This document shows positions 35,262 to 45,800 of a stretch of DNA of 64,000 nt, one piece after another. The notes beneath the pieces are model-generated. The model saw nothing but the letters and a program-made list of their open reading frames with translations, was not told where the DNA came from and made no database searches. The stretch lies in the NCBI GenBank assembly GCA_023400405.1, contig JAEXFD010000005.1:1-64000 (forward strand), in the 5' to 3' direction. The translations under genes were made by a program, and so were the position numbers. Within the stretch, counting starts at the first letter, position 1. Every line of letters starts with the position of its first letter. This stretch comes from Pseudomonadota bacterium (GTDB lineage Bacteria > Pseudomonadota > Alphaproteobacteria > Sphingomonadales > Sphingomonadaceae).

Positions 35262-36795
35262 GGGTCACCGCGGGGAGGGCAACCTCGTGACGGGCGGCGA
35301 TCTCGGCCAGGCGGCCGGCCCGGACGATCTCCGCAGCGGCGGCGATGTCGGGATGGAAATAGCGGTCCTCGACCAGCGGCGGCACGACTTCGCGCACGGC
35401 GCCGCGCACCGCCTCGATCGCTGCGCTGCTTTGCAAGGGCGCGTGGAAATCATAGCCCTGGGCGGCGGCAAGCAGCTCGATCGCGATGACATGGCCGGCA
35501 TTGTCGGCCATCGCCATCAGCCGGCGCGCGCCATGCGCCGCCATCGAGACATGGTCTTCCTGATTGGCCGAAGTCGGGATCGAATCGACGCTGGCCGGAT
35601 AGGCGCGCTGCTTGTTTTCCGAGACGAGCGCGGCGGCGGTGACCTGGGGGATCATGAAGCCCGAATTGAGGCCCGGCCGCACGGTGAGGAAGGCGGGCAG
35701 CCCCGACAGCGCCGGATCGACCAGCATTGCCAGCCGGCGCTCGCTCAGCGAGCCGATCTCGCACAGCGCCATTGCGATCATGTCGGCGGCGAAGGCGACC
35801 GGTTCGGCATGGAAATTGCCGCCCGACAGCACTTCGCCCGTATCGGCGAAGACCAGCGGATTGTCCGAGACACTGTTCGCTTCGATCCCCAGCGTGGTCG
35901 CCGCCTGGCGCAGCAGGTCGAGTGCGGCGCCCATCACCTGGGGCTGGCAGCGCAGGCAATAGGGGTCCTGCACGCGCTGATCGTCCTCGCGGTGCGAGGC
36001 GCGCAGCGGCGATCCGGCCATCAGCGCGTTGAGCGCCGCCGCCACTTCGGCCTGGCCGCGATGGCCGCGCAGGGCGTGGATGCGCGGATCGAACGGCGTG
36101 TCCGATCCCTTCGCCGCCTCCACCGACAGTGCGCCGGTGGCGAGCGCGGCGGTGAACAGCGTTTCGGCCTCGAACAGGCCGGCCAGCGCATAGGCGGTGG
36201 AGAATTGCGTGCCGTTGAGCAGCGCCAGCCCTTCCTTGGGCCCGAGCGTGACCGGGGCGAGCCCGGCATCGGCGAGCGCCTGGGCGGCGGGCTTGCGGCC
36301 CTGCGGGGTGTCGATTTCGCCGACCCCGATCATCGCCGCGGTCATGTGCGCGAGCGGGGCGAGATCGCCCGAGGCGCCGACCGAGCCCTGGGCGGGGACG
36401 ACCGGCAGCAGATCGGCGGCGAGCATCGCTTCGAGCAGGTCGAGCGTCTGCGGCCGCACGCCTGAGGCGCCACGGCCCAGGCTGGAGAGCTTGAGCGCCA
36501 TCATCAGCCGCAGCACCGGCGCGGGCATCGGCTCGCCGACGCCGGCGGCATGCGAGATCACCAGGTTGCGCTGAAGCGTTTCGAGCTCGTTGGGCGCGAT
36601 GCGGATGCTCGCCAGCAGGCCGAAGCCGGTGTTGACGCCGTAGACCGCCGCTTCGCCGCCGGCGATGCGGGCGATCGTCTCGGCACTGCGTTCGACTGCG
36701 GGGCGGCACGCAGGATCGAGCCGTGCCTGCGCTCCGCGATAGACCGAGCGCCAATCGGCCAATGGCACGGCTCCCGGAACCAGCGTCAAGCGCAT
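35254..36795 (-). CDS. hutH: Histidine ammonia-lyase
   Basis: A 513-aa lyase deaminating histidine to urocanate, the first step of the pathway. The MIO prosthetic group forms from Ala141-Ser142-Gly143-type triad in GSVGASGDLAPLAHM. YGVNTGFGLLA supplies the catalytic Tyr loop, and QDPYCLRCQPQVMG, SDNPLVF and GNFHAEPVAFAADM complete the signature. Start overlaps the hutI stop by 10 nt and stop overlaps hutG by 8 nt, so the operon is translationally coupled. Confidence 0.97.
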   Translation of the reverse strand: MRLTLVPGAVPLADWRSVYRGAQARLDPACRPAVERSAETIARIAGGEAAVYGVNTGFGLLASIRIAPNELETLQRNLVISHAAGVGEPMPAPVLRLMMALKLSSLGRGASGVRPQTLDLLEAMLAADLLPVVPAQGSVGASGDLAPLAHMTAAMIGVGEIDTPQGRKPAAQALADAGLAPVTLGPKEGLALLNGTQFSTAYALAGLFEAETLFTAALATGALSVEAAKGSDTPFDPRIHALRGHRGQAEVAAALNALMAGSPLRASHREDDQRVQDPYCLRCQPQVMGAALDLLRQAATTLGIEANSVSDNPLVFADTGEVLSGGNFHAEPVAFAADMIAMALCEIGSLSERRLAMLVDPALSGLPAFLTVRPGLNSGFMIPQVTAAALVSENKQRAYPASVDSIPTSANQEDHVSMAAHGARRLMAMADNAGHVIAIELLAAAQGYDFHAPLQSSAAIEAVRGAVREVVPPLVEDRYFHPDIAAAAEIVRAGRLAEIAARHEVALPAVTHG

Positions 36796-38000
36796 GCCTT
36801 GCCTCCCCAAATGCGTTGATGCAGCGGGTTGAACCCGATGCGATAGACCAGCTCCGCCGGCGTCTCGATGTCCCAGATCGCGAGGTCGCAGGCCTTGCCC
36901 GGCTCGAGCGTGCCGATCCGATCGGCGAGACCGAGCGCGCGTGCCGCCTCGCGGGTCATGCCGGCGATGCATTCCTCGACGGTGAGGCGGAACAGCGTCG
37001 CCGCCATGTTCATCGCGAGCAGCGGCGAGGTGAGCGGCGAGGTGCCGGGGTTGCAATCGGTGGCGATGGCGATCGGCACGCCCGCAGCGCGCAGCTCGGC
37101 GACCGGCGGGCGGCGCTCCTCGCGGGTGAAATAGAAGGCGCCGGGGAGCAGCACCGCGACCGTGCCGGCCCGCGCCATCGCCGCCACGCCATCCGCATCG
37201 AGATGTTCGAGATGATCGGCCGAAAGCGCGCCGAATTCGGCGGCAAGCGCGGCGCCGTGCAGGTTCGAGAGCTGCTCGGCATGGAGCTTCACCGGCAGGC
37301 CGTGCGCGCGCGCCGCTTCGAACACGCGGCGGATCTGGGCGGGCGAGAAGCCGATGCCTTCGCAAAACGCATCGACCGCGTCCGCCAGCCCGGCCTCGGC
37401 AACGGCGGGGATCATCGAGCCGGTCACGGCGTCGATATAACCGTCCGGATCGCTCTTGAACTCGCCGGGCAGGGCGTGGGCGCCCAAGAAAGTGGTGCGC
37501 ACCGTCACCGGGCGCCGTTCGCCGAGCGCGCGGGCGGTGGCGAGCATCTTGGTCTCGTCGGCCAGGGAGAGGCCATAGCCCGACTTGATCTCGATCGTCG
37601 TCACGCCCTCGGCGAGCATCGCGTCGAGCCGCGGCAGCGATTCGGCGATCAGCGCCTCGCGGCTCGCTGCGCGCGTCGCGGCCATAGTCGAGACGATACC
37701 GCCGCCGGCTCGCGCGATCTCCTCATAGCTCGCCCCTTCGAGCCGCAGCTCGAATTCGCGGGCGCGATTGCCGGCATGGACGAGATGGGTGTGGCAATCG
37801 ACCAGCCCGGGTGTGATCCAGCGGCCCGCGCAATCATGGATGGTCTCGGCGGAGAAGCTGGGCGCCTCGGCGCGGGGGCCGGCATAGACGATGGCGCCGC
37901 CGTTCGCGGCGATGACGCCGTCCTCGATCAGGCCTAGTCCAGGCAGCTCCGTGCGCAGCGTCGCGAGCCTGGCGTTGCTCCAAAGCTGCTCGACGTGCAC
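36786..38000 (-). CDS. hutI: Imidazolonepropionase
   Basis: A 404-aa amidohydrolase opening imidazolonepropionate to formimidoylglutamate. Metal-site motifs: VDCHTHLVHAGNR, KLHAEQLSN, LSADHLEHL, ATDCNPGTSP; plus IEIKSGYGL. The start is GTG (38000-37998) with GGGGGA about 7 nt upstream, giving the family length; the ATG-free frame upstream is not conserved. First gene of the minus-strand hut operon, divergent from hutF across a HutC-type site. Confidence 0.94.
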   Translation of the reverse strand: MHVEQLWSNARLATLRTELPGLGLIEDGVIAANGGAIVYAGPRAEAPSFSAETIHDCAGRWITPGLVDCHTHLVHAGNRAREFELRLEGASYEEIARAGGGIVSTMAATRAASREALIAESLPRLDAMLAEGVTTIEIKSGYGLSLADETKMLATARALGERRPVTVRTTFLGAHALPGEFKSDPDGYIDAVTGSMIPAVAEAGLADAVDAFCEGIGFSPAQIRRVFEAARAHGLPVKLHAEQLSNLHGAALAAEFGALSADHLEHLDADGVAAMARAGTVAVLLPGAFYFTREERRPPVAELRAAGVPIAIATDCNPGTSPLTSPLLAMNMAATLFRLTVEECIAGMTREAARALGLADRIGTLEPGKACDLAIWDIETPAELVYRIGFNPLHQRIWGGKACA

Positions 38001-38047
38001 GCTAGTCCCCCGAAACTCGTTGCACCGACCTCTAGGATATCGGTTCG

Positions 38048-38063
38048 AAATGTCTATACATTT
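38048..38063. promoter_or_regulatory. HutC-type operator between hutI and hutF
   Basis: AAATGTCTATACATTT: symmetric except for the central CTAT. It lies 47 nt from the hutI start and 30 nt from the hutF start, so one bound dimer could repress both divergent promoters. The TATACA within it could be a -10 for hutF. Confidence 0.75.
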
Positions 38064-38093
38064 ATTTGGTCGGGCAATGAAGGGGGTGAGTCG

Positions 38094-39458
38094 ATGAGCA
38101 GCCATTGGTTCGAGACGGCGCTGCTCGCCCCGGGTTGGGCGGCCGGGGTGCGCTTCGACATCCGCGACGGCCGCATCGCCGGACTGACCAGCGGCGTCGA
38201 GCCGGAGCCGGGCGACGCGCGCCATGCGGCTGGACTGCCGGGGATCGGCAACCTCCACAGCCATGCCTTCCAGCGCGGCATGGCGGGGCTTGCTGAGCGA
38301 CGGGGGCCGGGAGCGGACAGTTTCTGGACCTGGCGCGACGTGATGTACCGTTTCGCCAACAGCATCGGCCCGGACGAGCTCGAGGCGATCGCGGCGCTCG
38401 CTTATGCCGAGATGCTGGAGAGCGGCTTCGTCCAGGTCGGCGAATTCCATTATGTCCATCACGATCGCGGCGGCGCGCCCTTTGCCGATCCCGCCGAGAT
38501 GGGCGCGCGCCTCGCCGCCGCCGCGGCAGAGACCGGGATCGGGCTGACGCTGCTGCCGGTGCTCTACATGACCGCGGGGTTTGGTGGGGTGCTGCCGCGC
38601 GCGGAGCAGCGGCGCTTCGTCCACGACCTCGACGGCTATGCCCGGCTGATCGATGGGTCGCGCTCGGCCATCGCACCACTTGCCGGCGGCGTGGTCGGCA
38701 TCGCGCCGCACAGCTTGCGCGCAGTTCCGCCCGAGGCGCTGGGCGAAGCGGTGGCGATCGGCGCGGGCGGGCCGGTGCACATCCATATCGCCGAGCAGAC
38801 CGGCGAGGTGGAAGATTGCATTGCCCATCGCGGGGCGCGGCCGGTCGAATGGCTGCTGGGTCACGCGCCGGTCGATCCGCGCTGGTGCCTGGTCCACGCA
38901 ACCCATGTCACCCTGGCGGAACTGGCCGGCATCGCCGCAAGCGAGGCGGTGGCGGGACTGTGCCCGATCACCGAGGCCAATCTGGGTGACGGCATCTTTC
39001 CGGCGACCGATTTTGCGGTGCTGAACGGTCGGTTCGGAGTCGGATCCGATTCGAACGTGCTGATCGACTTGCCGCAGGAATTGCGCAGCCTCGAATATTC
39101 GCAGCGGCTCGCGCAGCGCGGCCGCAACCTGCTTTCGACGCCGGAGCGGCATTCGACCGGCCGGGCGCTGTTCGAGGCGGCCGGGCAGGGCGGGGCGCAG
39201 GCGCTCGGCATGGAAGGCTTCGGCCTTGTCGAAGGAGTGAGGGCGGATTTCCTCACGCTCGACCGCGACCATCCGACGCTGTCGGGCAAGGAGGGCGACG
39301 AGCTGATCGACGCGCTGGTCTTCGCTGACAGCCGCGGCATGATCGACGGCGTGTGGCGCAACGGGCAGGAGGTGGTGGCGAACGGCCGCCACGTCGCTCG
39401 CGACGCGATCGCCGCGCGCTATCGCCGGGCGATGGCGGAGCTGGCCGCGCGATTGTAG
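38094..39458 (+). CDS. hutF: Formimidoylglutamate deiminase
   Basis: A 454-aa amidohydrolase turning N-formimidoylglutamate into N-formylglutamate and ammonia, which HutG then cleaves. Motifs: GIGNLHSHAFQRGMAG (two metal His), FWTWRDVMYRF, VHIHIAEQTGEVEDC, CLVHATHVT, CPITEANLGDGIFP and GVGSDSNVLIDL (catalytic Asp). The ATG at 38094 follows AGGGGGTGA. Likely co-transcribed with hutC, which starts 92 nt later. Confidence 0.95.
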   Translation: MSSHWFETALLAPGWAAGVRFDIRDGRIAGLTSGVEPEPGDARHAAGLPGIGNLHSHAFQRGMAGLAERRGPGADSFWTWRDVMYRFANSIGPDELEAIAALAYAEMLESGFVQVGEFHYVHHDRGGAPFADPAEMGARLAAAAAETGIGLTLLPVLYMTAGFGGVLPRAEQRRFVHDLDGYARLIDGSRSAIAPLAGGVVGIAPHSLRAVPPEALGEAVAIGAGGPVHIHIAEQTGEVEDCIAHRGARPVEWLLGHAPVDPRWCLVHATHVTLAELAGIAASEAVAGLCPITEANLGDGIFPATDFAVLNGRFGVGSDSNVLIDLPQELRSLEYSQRLAQRGRNLLSTPERHSTGRALFEAAGQGGAQALGMEGFGLVEGVRADFLTLDRDHPTLSGKEGDELIDALVFADSRGMIDGVWRNGQEVVANGRHVARDAIAARYRRAMAELAARL

Positions 39459-39506
39459 CGCTGGCGTCACGACCGGGCCTTGCCTGGCGTGCGCCGGGCC
39501 TTCATA

Positions 39507-39516
39507 GGTCTAGACA
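39507..39516. promoter_or_regulatory. Weak HutC-like site before hutC
   Basis: GGTCTAGACA matches 8 of 10 bases of the TGTCTATACA form seen upstream of the other genes and contains the perfect 8-bp palindrome GTCTAGAC. It lies 34 nt before hutC and could give autoregulation. Much less certain than the other four. Confidence 0.4.
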
Positions 39517-39550
39517 TGAGCAGGCAGATCCCGTTCCGGGGCATCGTCCG

Positions 39551-40306
39551 ATGATCGCATCCCGGCGCGTTGAGGCGGATCCGCGCCCGCTCTACCAGAC
39601 CATCCGCATCGCGATCGAGACGCAGATCATGTCGGGCGAGCTGCGCCCGGGCGACCGCATCCCGTTCGAGCACGAGCTGATGGCGCGCTACAATTGCTCG
39701 CGCATGACCGTGAACAAGGCGCTGTCCGCGCTGGCCAGCGCCGGGCTGATCTCGCGCCAGCGCCGCCGCGGCTCGTTCGTTACCCGGCCCCGCATCCATA
39801 TGGCGGCGCTGCAGATTCCCGATATCCGCCAGGAGATCGAGAATCGCGGGCATGCCTATTCGCTCGAACTCGTGTCGCAGACCGTGCTCGGTGCCGAAAG
39901 CGAAGGCGGGGCGATCATGCGGCTGCCCCCGCACGGGCGATTGCTGTCGCTACGCTGCGTCCACCTTGCCGACGGGCGGCCCTATGCGGTCGAGGACCGG
40001 CTGATCAACCTGACCGCGGTGCCAAGCGCGCGCGATGCCGATTTCGCGCTGACTCCGCCGGGAAGCTGGCTACTCGCGCACGTTCCCTGGACCGAGGCCG
40101 AGCACCGCATCACCGCGGCGGCGGCGGGCGAGCAGGCAAGCCTGCTCAAGGTGCCCGCCGACAAGCCGTGCCTGGTGCTCGAGCGCTGGACCTGGCGCGA
40201 GAAGGAATCGATCACTTATGTCCGCATGGTCTTCCATGGCGACAATTTCGACCTGACCGCCCGCTTCGTTTCGCAGACCGGCGCCGAGCAGCCCTTCGGC
40301 GGCTGA
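39551..40306 (+). CDS. hutC: GntR-family histidine utilisation repressor
   Basis: A 251-aa repressor: N-terminal winged helix (PLYQTIRIAIETQIMSGELR, FEHELMARYNCSRMTVNKAL, LISRQRRRGSFVT) and C-terminal UTRA effector domain (LLSLRCVHLADGRPYAVEDR, CLVLERWTWREKESITYVRM). HutC proteins bind a TGTATATACA-like palindrome and release it on binding urocanate. Five copies of such a site occur in this window. Position directly after hutF supports the name. Confidence 0.93.
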   Translation: MIASRRVEADPRPLYQTIRIAIETQIMSGELRPGDRIPFEHELMARYNCSRMTVNKALSALASAGLISRQRRRGSFVTRPRIHMAALQIPDIRQEIENRGHAYSLELVSQTVLGAESEGGAIMRLPPHGRLLSLRCVHLADGRPYAVEDRLINLTAVPSARDADFALTPPGSWLLAHVPWTEAEHRITAAAAGEQASLLKVPADKPCLVLERWTWREKESITYVRMVFHGDNFDLTARFVSQTGAEQPFGG

Positions 40307-40329
40307 CGGGCAGCCGCCGGGTCCGGGGC

Positions 40330-42480
40330 TCACGGCGTCGGAATGTCCTTGCGCGCGATCGCCAGCGGATCGGCCTCGCCGGCAAAGGCCGCGCGCAGGA
40401 AGCCGAACATCCGGCGCCTGAGATCGATGCCGTGCCACGGCTCCTGGCTGACCAGCGCACGGAAATTGCCGCCCGTCTCGCCATGGCCTTCGCGCGGATA
40501 GACGATCAGCGCGGTCGGCGCGCCGTATTGCTTGAGCGCACGCCACATCTCGAGCGACTGACCTAGGGGATCGGTGACGTCCTCCTCGCCCTGGAGCAGC
40601 AGGAACGGCGTCTTGGCGTGCATCGCGGTCGAGATCGGGCTCTGCCGCCAGACGTCCTCGAAATGGTCCCAGGGCCGGCCATAATACCAGCGATCGTAAA
40701 AGGTGCCGCGTTCGGTGCCATATTCGCTGAACTGGTTGATCACCGGCGCGCCCGAGACGATCGCCTTGAAGCGATCGGTCTTGCCGACGACGAAGCCCGC
40801 CATCTCGCCGCCATAGGAATAGCCGATCAGCGCCATGCGGTTCGAGTCGATCGGATAATCACGGATCATCGCATCGACGCCGGCCATCACGTCACGATAA
40901 TCGGCGCCGCCCAGATCGTTCTTGTTCGCGCCCAGGAACTTGGCACCATAGCCGGTGGAGCCGCGGATATTGGGCTGCATCACGGCCCAGCCTTCGGCGA
41001 CGAGCAGCTGGATCGCGGCCGAATAATCGTCCTGGAAGCGGCCGGCGGGGCCGCCATGGATGCTCATCACGAGCGGCACCTTGGTGCCCGGCGCGATGTT
41101 GGGCGGCAGATAGAGCATGCCCTCGATCGTCAGCCCTTCATTCTGCCAGGTGACCAGCTTCGACGGCACTTTCTGCCAGGTCGCGGGGACGAGCGCGGGG
41201 CTTTGGAGCGCAATCGGCTTGGCGCCCCATTTCGGGGTGAGGAACACGGTATTGGGATCGAGCGGGCCGGTGCCCGTGAACGCCCAGGCGCTCTGGCGGG
41301 CGTTGGTGACGAGCTGGCCCGCGACCGGCAGGCCGAAATCATACCATTGGACCGCGCCGCTGACGGTCGAAACCCGGGCTAGACGCGTGCGCATGTGCGT
41401 CGGGATTGCCATGATCAGATCGCCGCTCGGCAACACGACATAAGTGTCGGGGATCGCACCGTCGAAGCCGCGAGTGAGGTTGCGCGCCGCGCCGCTGGCG
41501 AGATCCTTGACGAACAGATCGTTGCAGCGCGCCGGCGCGTCGTCGGCGCATTGATCGGTATAGACCAGCCGCTTGCGGCCCGGGAGGAAGGCGAGATCGG
41601 AGGCCGTTTTCGGCAAGTCGATCGGCGCGGCGGCGAGGCTCGCGGGATCGACCTTCCAGAAGCGGCTGTCCGGCCCGGTCAGGTCCGAGTGCGGATCGGT
41701 GGTCACGATCATGTCGGCGCTGTCGTATGACCAACTCATGTCGGCGAACTTGCCGTCGAGCTTCACTGCGCGCGCCGCGCCGCTGGCCGGATCGAGCAGG
41801 TAGAGTGCGGTGTGCGATTCTGGCTCCTCATGGTTATAGCCGTCGTCCTTGCGCTCCTTGCGGGCCTTCACCGCGGCCTTCTCGCCCTCATCGGCCCACA
41901 GCGCCATGTGCTTGCCGTCGGGGGAGAAGGCATAGCCGACGGGAACCAGCGCATTGTCCTTCTTGGCGCCGCCCCAGCTCGCGGCGACCTTCCCGCCCTC
42001 ATCCTTGCCGATCTGCAGCCGCTCGGGCTCGCCGCCGCTGAGGGGCAGGCGGAACAGGGCGCGCGTACCGTCGCGCTGCGCCAGGAACAGCACGTATTTG
42101 CCGTCGGGCGAGAATTGCGCGCCGGTCTCGCCGCCGCGCTCGCCCGAGCGCGTGAAGGTCAATTGGCGCGGCTTGGCCCCCTGGCCGAGCAGCCAGACAT
42201 GCGGCAGGCCGCCCTCGGCCGTCGTGTCGGTGATGCCGGCGAGCACCCATTTCCCGTCGGGGGAAAGCGCCAGCCCGCGCATCGCCCGCACCTTGGTTCG
42301 AACCTCGTCGTTCATCGGGAAGCTGGCGAGCAGGGCCGGGGAGGGCGGTGCGGCACCGGCGCTCCGGCCGGGAGCCTCCTGCGCAGCGAGCGACGCGCCA
42401 TGCAGCGCGGCGACGAGCGCCAGGGTGACGGCGCCGGTTTTCAGCCGGGCGGTGAAACGCGAACGGTTCCGTGTCGTCAT
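40330..42480 (-). CDS. Exported S9-family (prolyl oligopeptidase-type) peptidase
   Basis: A 716-aa serine peptidase. Signal peptide (GAVTLALVAALHGASLAAQE), seven-bladed propeller region with repeated SPDGK motifs (residues ~65-420), then an alpha/beta hydrolase domain with nucleophile ~Ser555 (IGYSYGGEMAG), Asp ~634 (GEEDVTDPLGQS) and His ~666 (PREGHGE). Predicted dipeptidyl- or acylaminoacyl-peptidase acting in the periplasm. A HutC-type site lies 70 nt upstream; it converges on hutC with a 23-nt gap. Divergent from a TonB receptor with its own site. Confidence 0.9.
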   Translation of the reverse strand: MTTRNRSRFTARLKTGAVTLALVAALHGASLAAQEAPGRSAGAAPPSPALLASFPMNDEVRTKVRAMRGLALSPDGKWVLAGITDTTAEGGLPHVWLLGQGAKPRQLTFTRSGERGGETGAQFSPDGKYVLFLAQRDGTRALFRLPLSGGEPERLQIGKDEGGKVAASWGGAKKDNALVPVGYAFSPDGKHMALWADEGEKAAVKARKERKDDGYNHEEPESHTALYLLDPASGAARAVKLDGKFADMSWSYDSADMIVTTDPHSDLTGPDSRFWKVDPASLAAAPIDLPKTASDLAFLPGRKRLVYTDQCADDAPARCNDLFVKDLASGAARNLTRGFDGAIPDTYVVLPSGDLIMAIPTHMRTRLARVSTVSGAVQWYDFGLPVAGQLVTNARQSAWAFTGTGPLDPNTVFLTPKWGAKPIALQSPALVPATWQKVPSKLVTWQNEGLTIEGMLYLPPNIAPGTKVPLVMSIHGGPAGRFQDDYSAAIQLLVAEGWAVMQPNIRGSTGYGAKFLGANKNDLGGADYRDVMAGVDAMIRDYPIDSNRMALIGYSYGGEMAGFVVGKTDRFKAIVSGAPVINQFSEYGTERGTFYDRWYYGRPWDHFEDVWRQSPISTAMHAKTPFLLLQGEEDVTDPLGQSLEMWRALKQYGAPTALIVYPREGHGETGGNFRALVSQEPWHGIDLRRRMFGFLRAAFAGEADPLAIARKDIPTP

Positions 42481-42549
42481 GTGTGCCCCCCTTTGTTTGC
42501 CGGCGCCTTCGCGCGAGCCTGTTCCTTATCGTCATACACTGACATGTTA

Positions 42550-42561
42550 TTGTCTATACAA
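42550..42561. promoter_or_regulatory. HutC-type operator before the S9 peptidase gene
   Basis: TTGTCTATACAA, identical to the site before the receptor at 42721. It is 69-70 nt upstream of the minus-strand S9 start. Confidence 0.75.
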
Positions 42562-42720
42562 AAATGTTGCGCTGCATGGTCGGAGCGGCCCTGGCGAAAG
42601 ATTATTGCGATAGACCGCTCCTCTCACGCCCGATCGCAATGCCCTATCCGTCACCGCAGAAATATGATTTTGCGAGCGGACAGATTCTATGTTGCAACAC
42701 GGTGAAAGCCGCGATACGAA

Positions 42721-42732
42721 TTGTCTATACAA
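42721..42732. promoter_or_regulatory. HutC-type operator before the TonB receptor gene
   Basis: TTGTCTATACAA, 82 nt upstream of the receptor ATG, identical over 12 bases to the S9 site. TATACA within it is a candidate -10 element. Confidence 0.75.
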
Positions 42733-42814
42733 AATAACCCCACGGGTCGCACAGATGGGGAAGATATCCGCTCGCAGGAGGAGAGGCACAGAAAAATAAA
42801 ACGGGGGTTAGACC

Positions 42815-45800
42815 ATGAAGAGCCGATTCCTCTCCGCGAGCCTGCTGACCTTGGCCCTGGCGATGCCAGCGGCAAGCTGGGCGCAATCCGATACGGCGCC
42901 GGCTGCGCAGGACGCACCGCTGGTGAGCGCGACGGCGGACGAGACCCAGACGCCGGGCGACATCGTCGTGACCGGATCGCGCATCCGCCGCGCCGATTTC
43001 GATGCGCTCGAACCGACCACGGTCGTCTCGCGCGAGTATCTCGACGTGCGCGGCCTCACCAACGTCGCCGATGCGCTCAACGAGCAGCCCGGCTTCGGCG
43101 TCCCGCAAAACGCCGAGGGCGGCCAGAGCAGCTACGGCGTCAGCCAGAATTTCGTGAACAAGTTCGGACTGGGCACGGCGCGCACGCTGACGCTGGTCAA
43201 TGGCCGCCGCTTCGTCTCGACCAACGCGCCGACCGTGCTCGGCAATCCCGCCGGCCTGCAGGTGGACCTCAACGTCATCCCGTCGCTGATGGTCGAGCGG
43301 ATCGAGAATGTCGCGATCGGCGGCGCGCCGACCTATGGCTCTGACGCGATCGCGGGCACGGTCAACGTCATTCTCAAGAAGGAGTTCAGCGGCGTCGAAT
43401 TGCAGGCGCTGAACGGCCTGGCCGAGCAGGGCGACAATTACCGGCTGAACCTCTCGGGCATCGCCGGCTTCAAGTTCGGCGAGGGACGCGGCCATGTCGT
43501 GGTGGGCGGCTCCTATGACCGCAGTGACGGCCTGCGCGCGATCGATCGGGAACGCGCGAAGCGCGCGTTGACCTTCCAGACCAACCCGACGGCCGCCACC
43601 GCCGCCGCGCAGTTCCCGGGCCGGACGCCGGCCAATGACGGCCGCATCAACTCGAACGTGCCGTTCAACGGCACGCCGACCGACGGCATCCCCAACACCG
43701 TGCTGATCGGCAACACGCGGATCTTCTCCGAATCGACTGCCGGACTGGTGCTGCCGATCAACTCGGTGTCGGGCATCCTCAACGGCAATGTCCCCGGCTT
43801 CGGCGCGGGCGGGGCCTCGCGGCTCCAGTTCGACGCGAACGGCAACATCGTGCCCTATAATCAGGGCAATCCGTTCGGGAATACCTATGGCAGCGGCGGC
43901 GACGGCTTCGACCTGAGCACCACGCGGCCGCTAACCAACGACCTCGAGCGATACACCGCCAATCTGCTCGCCGATTTCGAAGTCACCAGCGGCGTGAAGG
44001 CGTTCTTCGAAGGCACTTATTATCACGGCATCGGCCGCGAAGTGATCGACCAGCCGGTGTATAATTCGCCGCTGTTCGGCGGGGCCAATGGTGCGCTGAC
44101 CTTCAACATCAACGATCCGCGGATCAGCGCCTCGGCGCGCAGCGTGCTCGCCGGCTATGGCATCAGCAACTTCCTGCTCTCGCGCGATTGGGTGGACCTC
44201 ACCACGGGCGCGGCGAGTGCGGAGACCGACGTCTATCGCGGCGTCGCGGGGCTGGAGGGCGACTTCACCCTGTTCGGCAAGCGCTTCAGCTACGAAGCCT
44301 CGGCCAATCTCGGCCGCACCGAGGGCTATTTCCACCAGGTCCTCATCGATCAGCAGAAGTTCGTCAACGCGATCAACAATTGCAGCGCGACGCCGATCGT
44401 CAATGCCGCACCCGGCGGCGTGACGCCCAAGGCCGATGCCGCCTGTGCGCCGCTCAGCCCGTTCGGCCCGAACAGCGTCACCCAGGCGGCGCGCGACTAT
44501 ATCAACTATCGCTCCACCTCACGCTCGGTGCTCGAGCAGGAAGTGTACAACATCAATTTCGGCTCGTCCGAGCTCGTCCATCTCTGGTCGGGCGATGTCG
44601 GGTTCAACATCGGCTATGAGCATCGCCGCGAATATGGCCGGTTCACGCCCGATCCGTTCCTGACGGCCGGCAAGGGCCGCGGGGCCGCGATCGTCGGCAA
44701 CGAGGGCAGCTTCCATACCAACGAGTTCTTCGGCGAACTGCTGGTGCCGCTGGTCTCGCCTGACAACCACATCCCGCTGATTGACAGCCTGACCGCCGAA
44801 GGCCGCGCGCGCCATGTCGACAATTCGGTGAACGGGGGATTCTGGACTTACACCGCCGGCGGGCGCTGGCGGCCGATCCGCGACATCGAGTTCCGCGGCA
44901 ACTATACCCGCTCGCTCCGCGCACCGTCGATCGTCGAATTGTTCACGCCGCAGACCAATGCCGGCTCGTTCTTCCCCGATCCGTGCGACCGGGCGAACAT
45001 CGGCTCGGGCTCGAACCCGACGATCCGGCAGCGCAACTGCAACGCCTTCTACACGGCCTATGGCATCAACGGCGCGACCTTCGACAGCCTGGCGCGCACC
45101 TCCGCGGTGCCAGGCCGGACGGGGGGCAATCCCGACCTCCAGAACGAAGTCGCCAAATCCTATACCTTCGGCGTCGTCGTGCGGCCGCGCTTCGCGCCGC
45201 GCTTCCAGGCGGCTATCGACTGGAACAAGATCCGCGTCGAAGGCAACATCGCCTCACTGACCGCGGCGAACATCGCCGAGGGCTGTTACGACAATCCCAA
45301 TTTCGACCTGAGCAATCCGGATGCGGGCAATGCCTTCTGCACCCAGTTCACGCGTGTCCGTTCGAATAACGCGAACACCAACGGCCAGATCGTCTCCGAT
45401 CCCGCCAATCCGGGCATTCGCACCGGCTTCGTCAACGGCGACTTCATCGAGTTCAAGGGCCTGAGCGCCCAGGCCGATTATACGCTGCCGCTCGGCGGCA
45501 TCGGCATCGGCGGCACGATGAACCTCAGCGGATCGTTCTTCTATCTCGATACGCTCAAATCGTCGAACAACGGCGTCACCGTCGATCCCCAGGCGGGGGA
45601 GATCGGCACGCCCAAATATAGCGGCCAGTTCAACATCGCCTTCCTCAGCGACGGCGGCTTCGGCTTCAACCTGCAGGGCAATTACACCGGCAAGGCCAAG
45701 TACGACATGCTGTTCAACGCCGACAGCCGCGACATCCTGGAACTGGACGACCAGTGGCTGTTCAACCTCGGCCTGTCGCAACGGATCGCGGGCAAGGCGA

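Larger units (their letters stand above)
42481..42814. other. Divergent control region with two HutC-type sites
   Basis: A 334-nt gene-free, AT-richer stretch between the S9 peptidase and TonB receptor genes. It holds one palindrome near each gene (42550-42561 and 42721-42732). No other open frame looks coding. A weak promoter for the receptor could be GTGAAA-18 nt-TATACA with the -10 inside the second palindrome. Confidence 0.6.
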
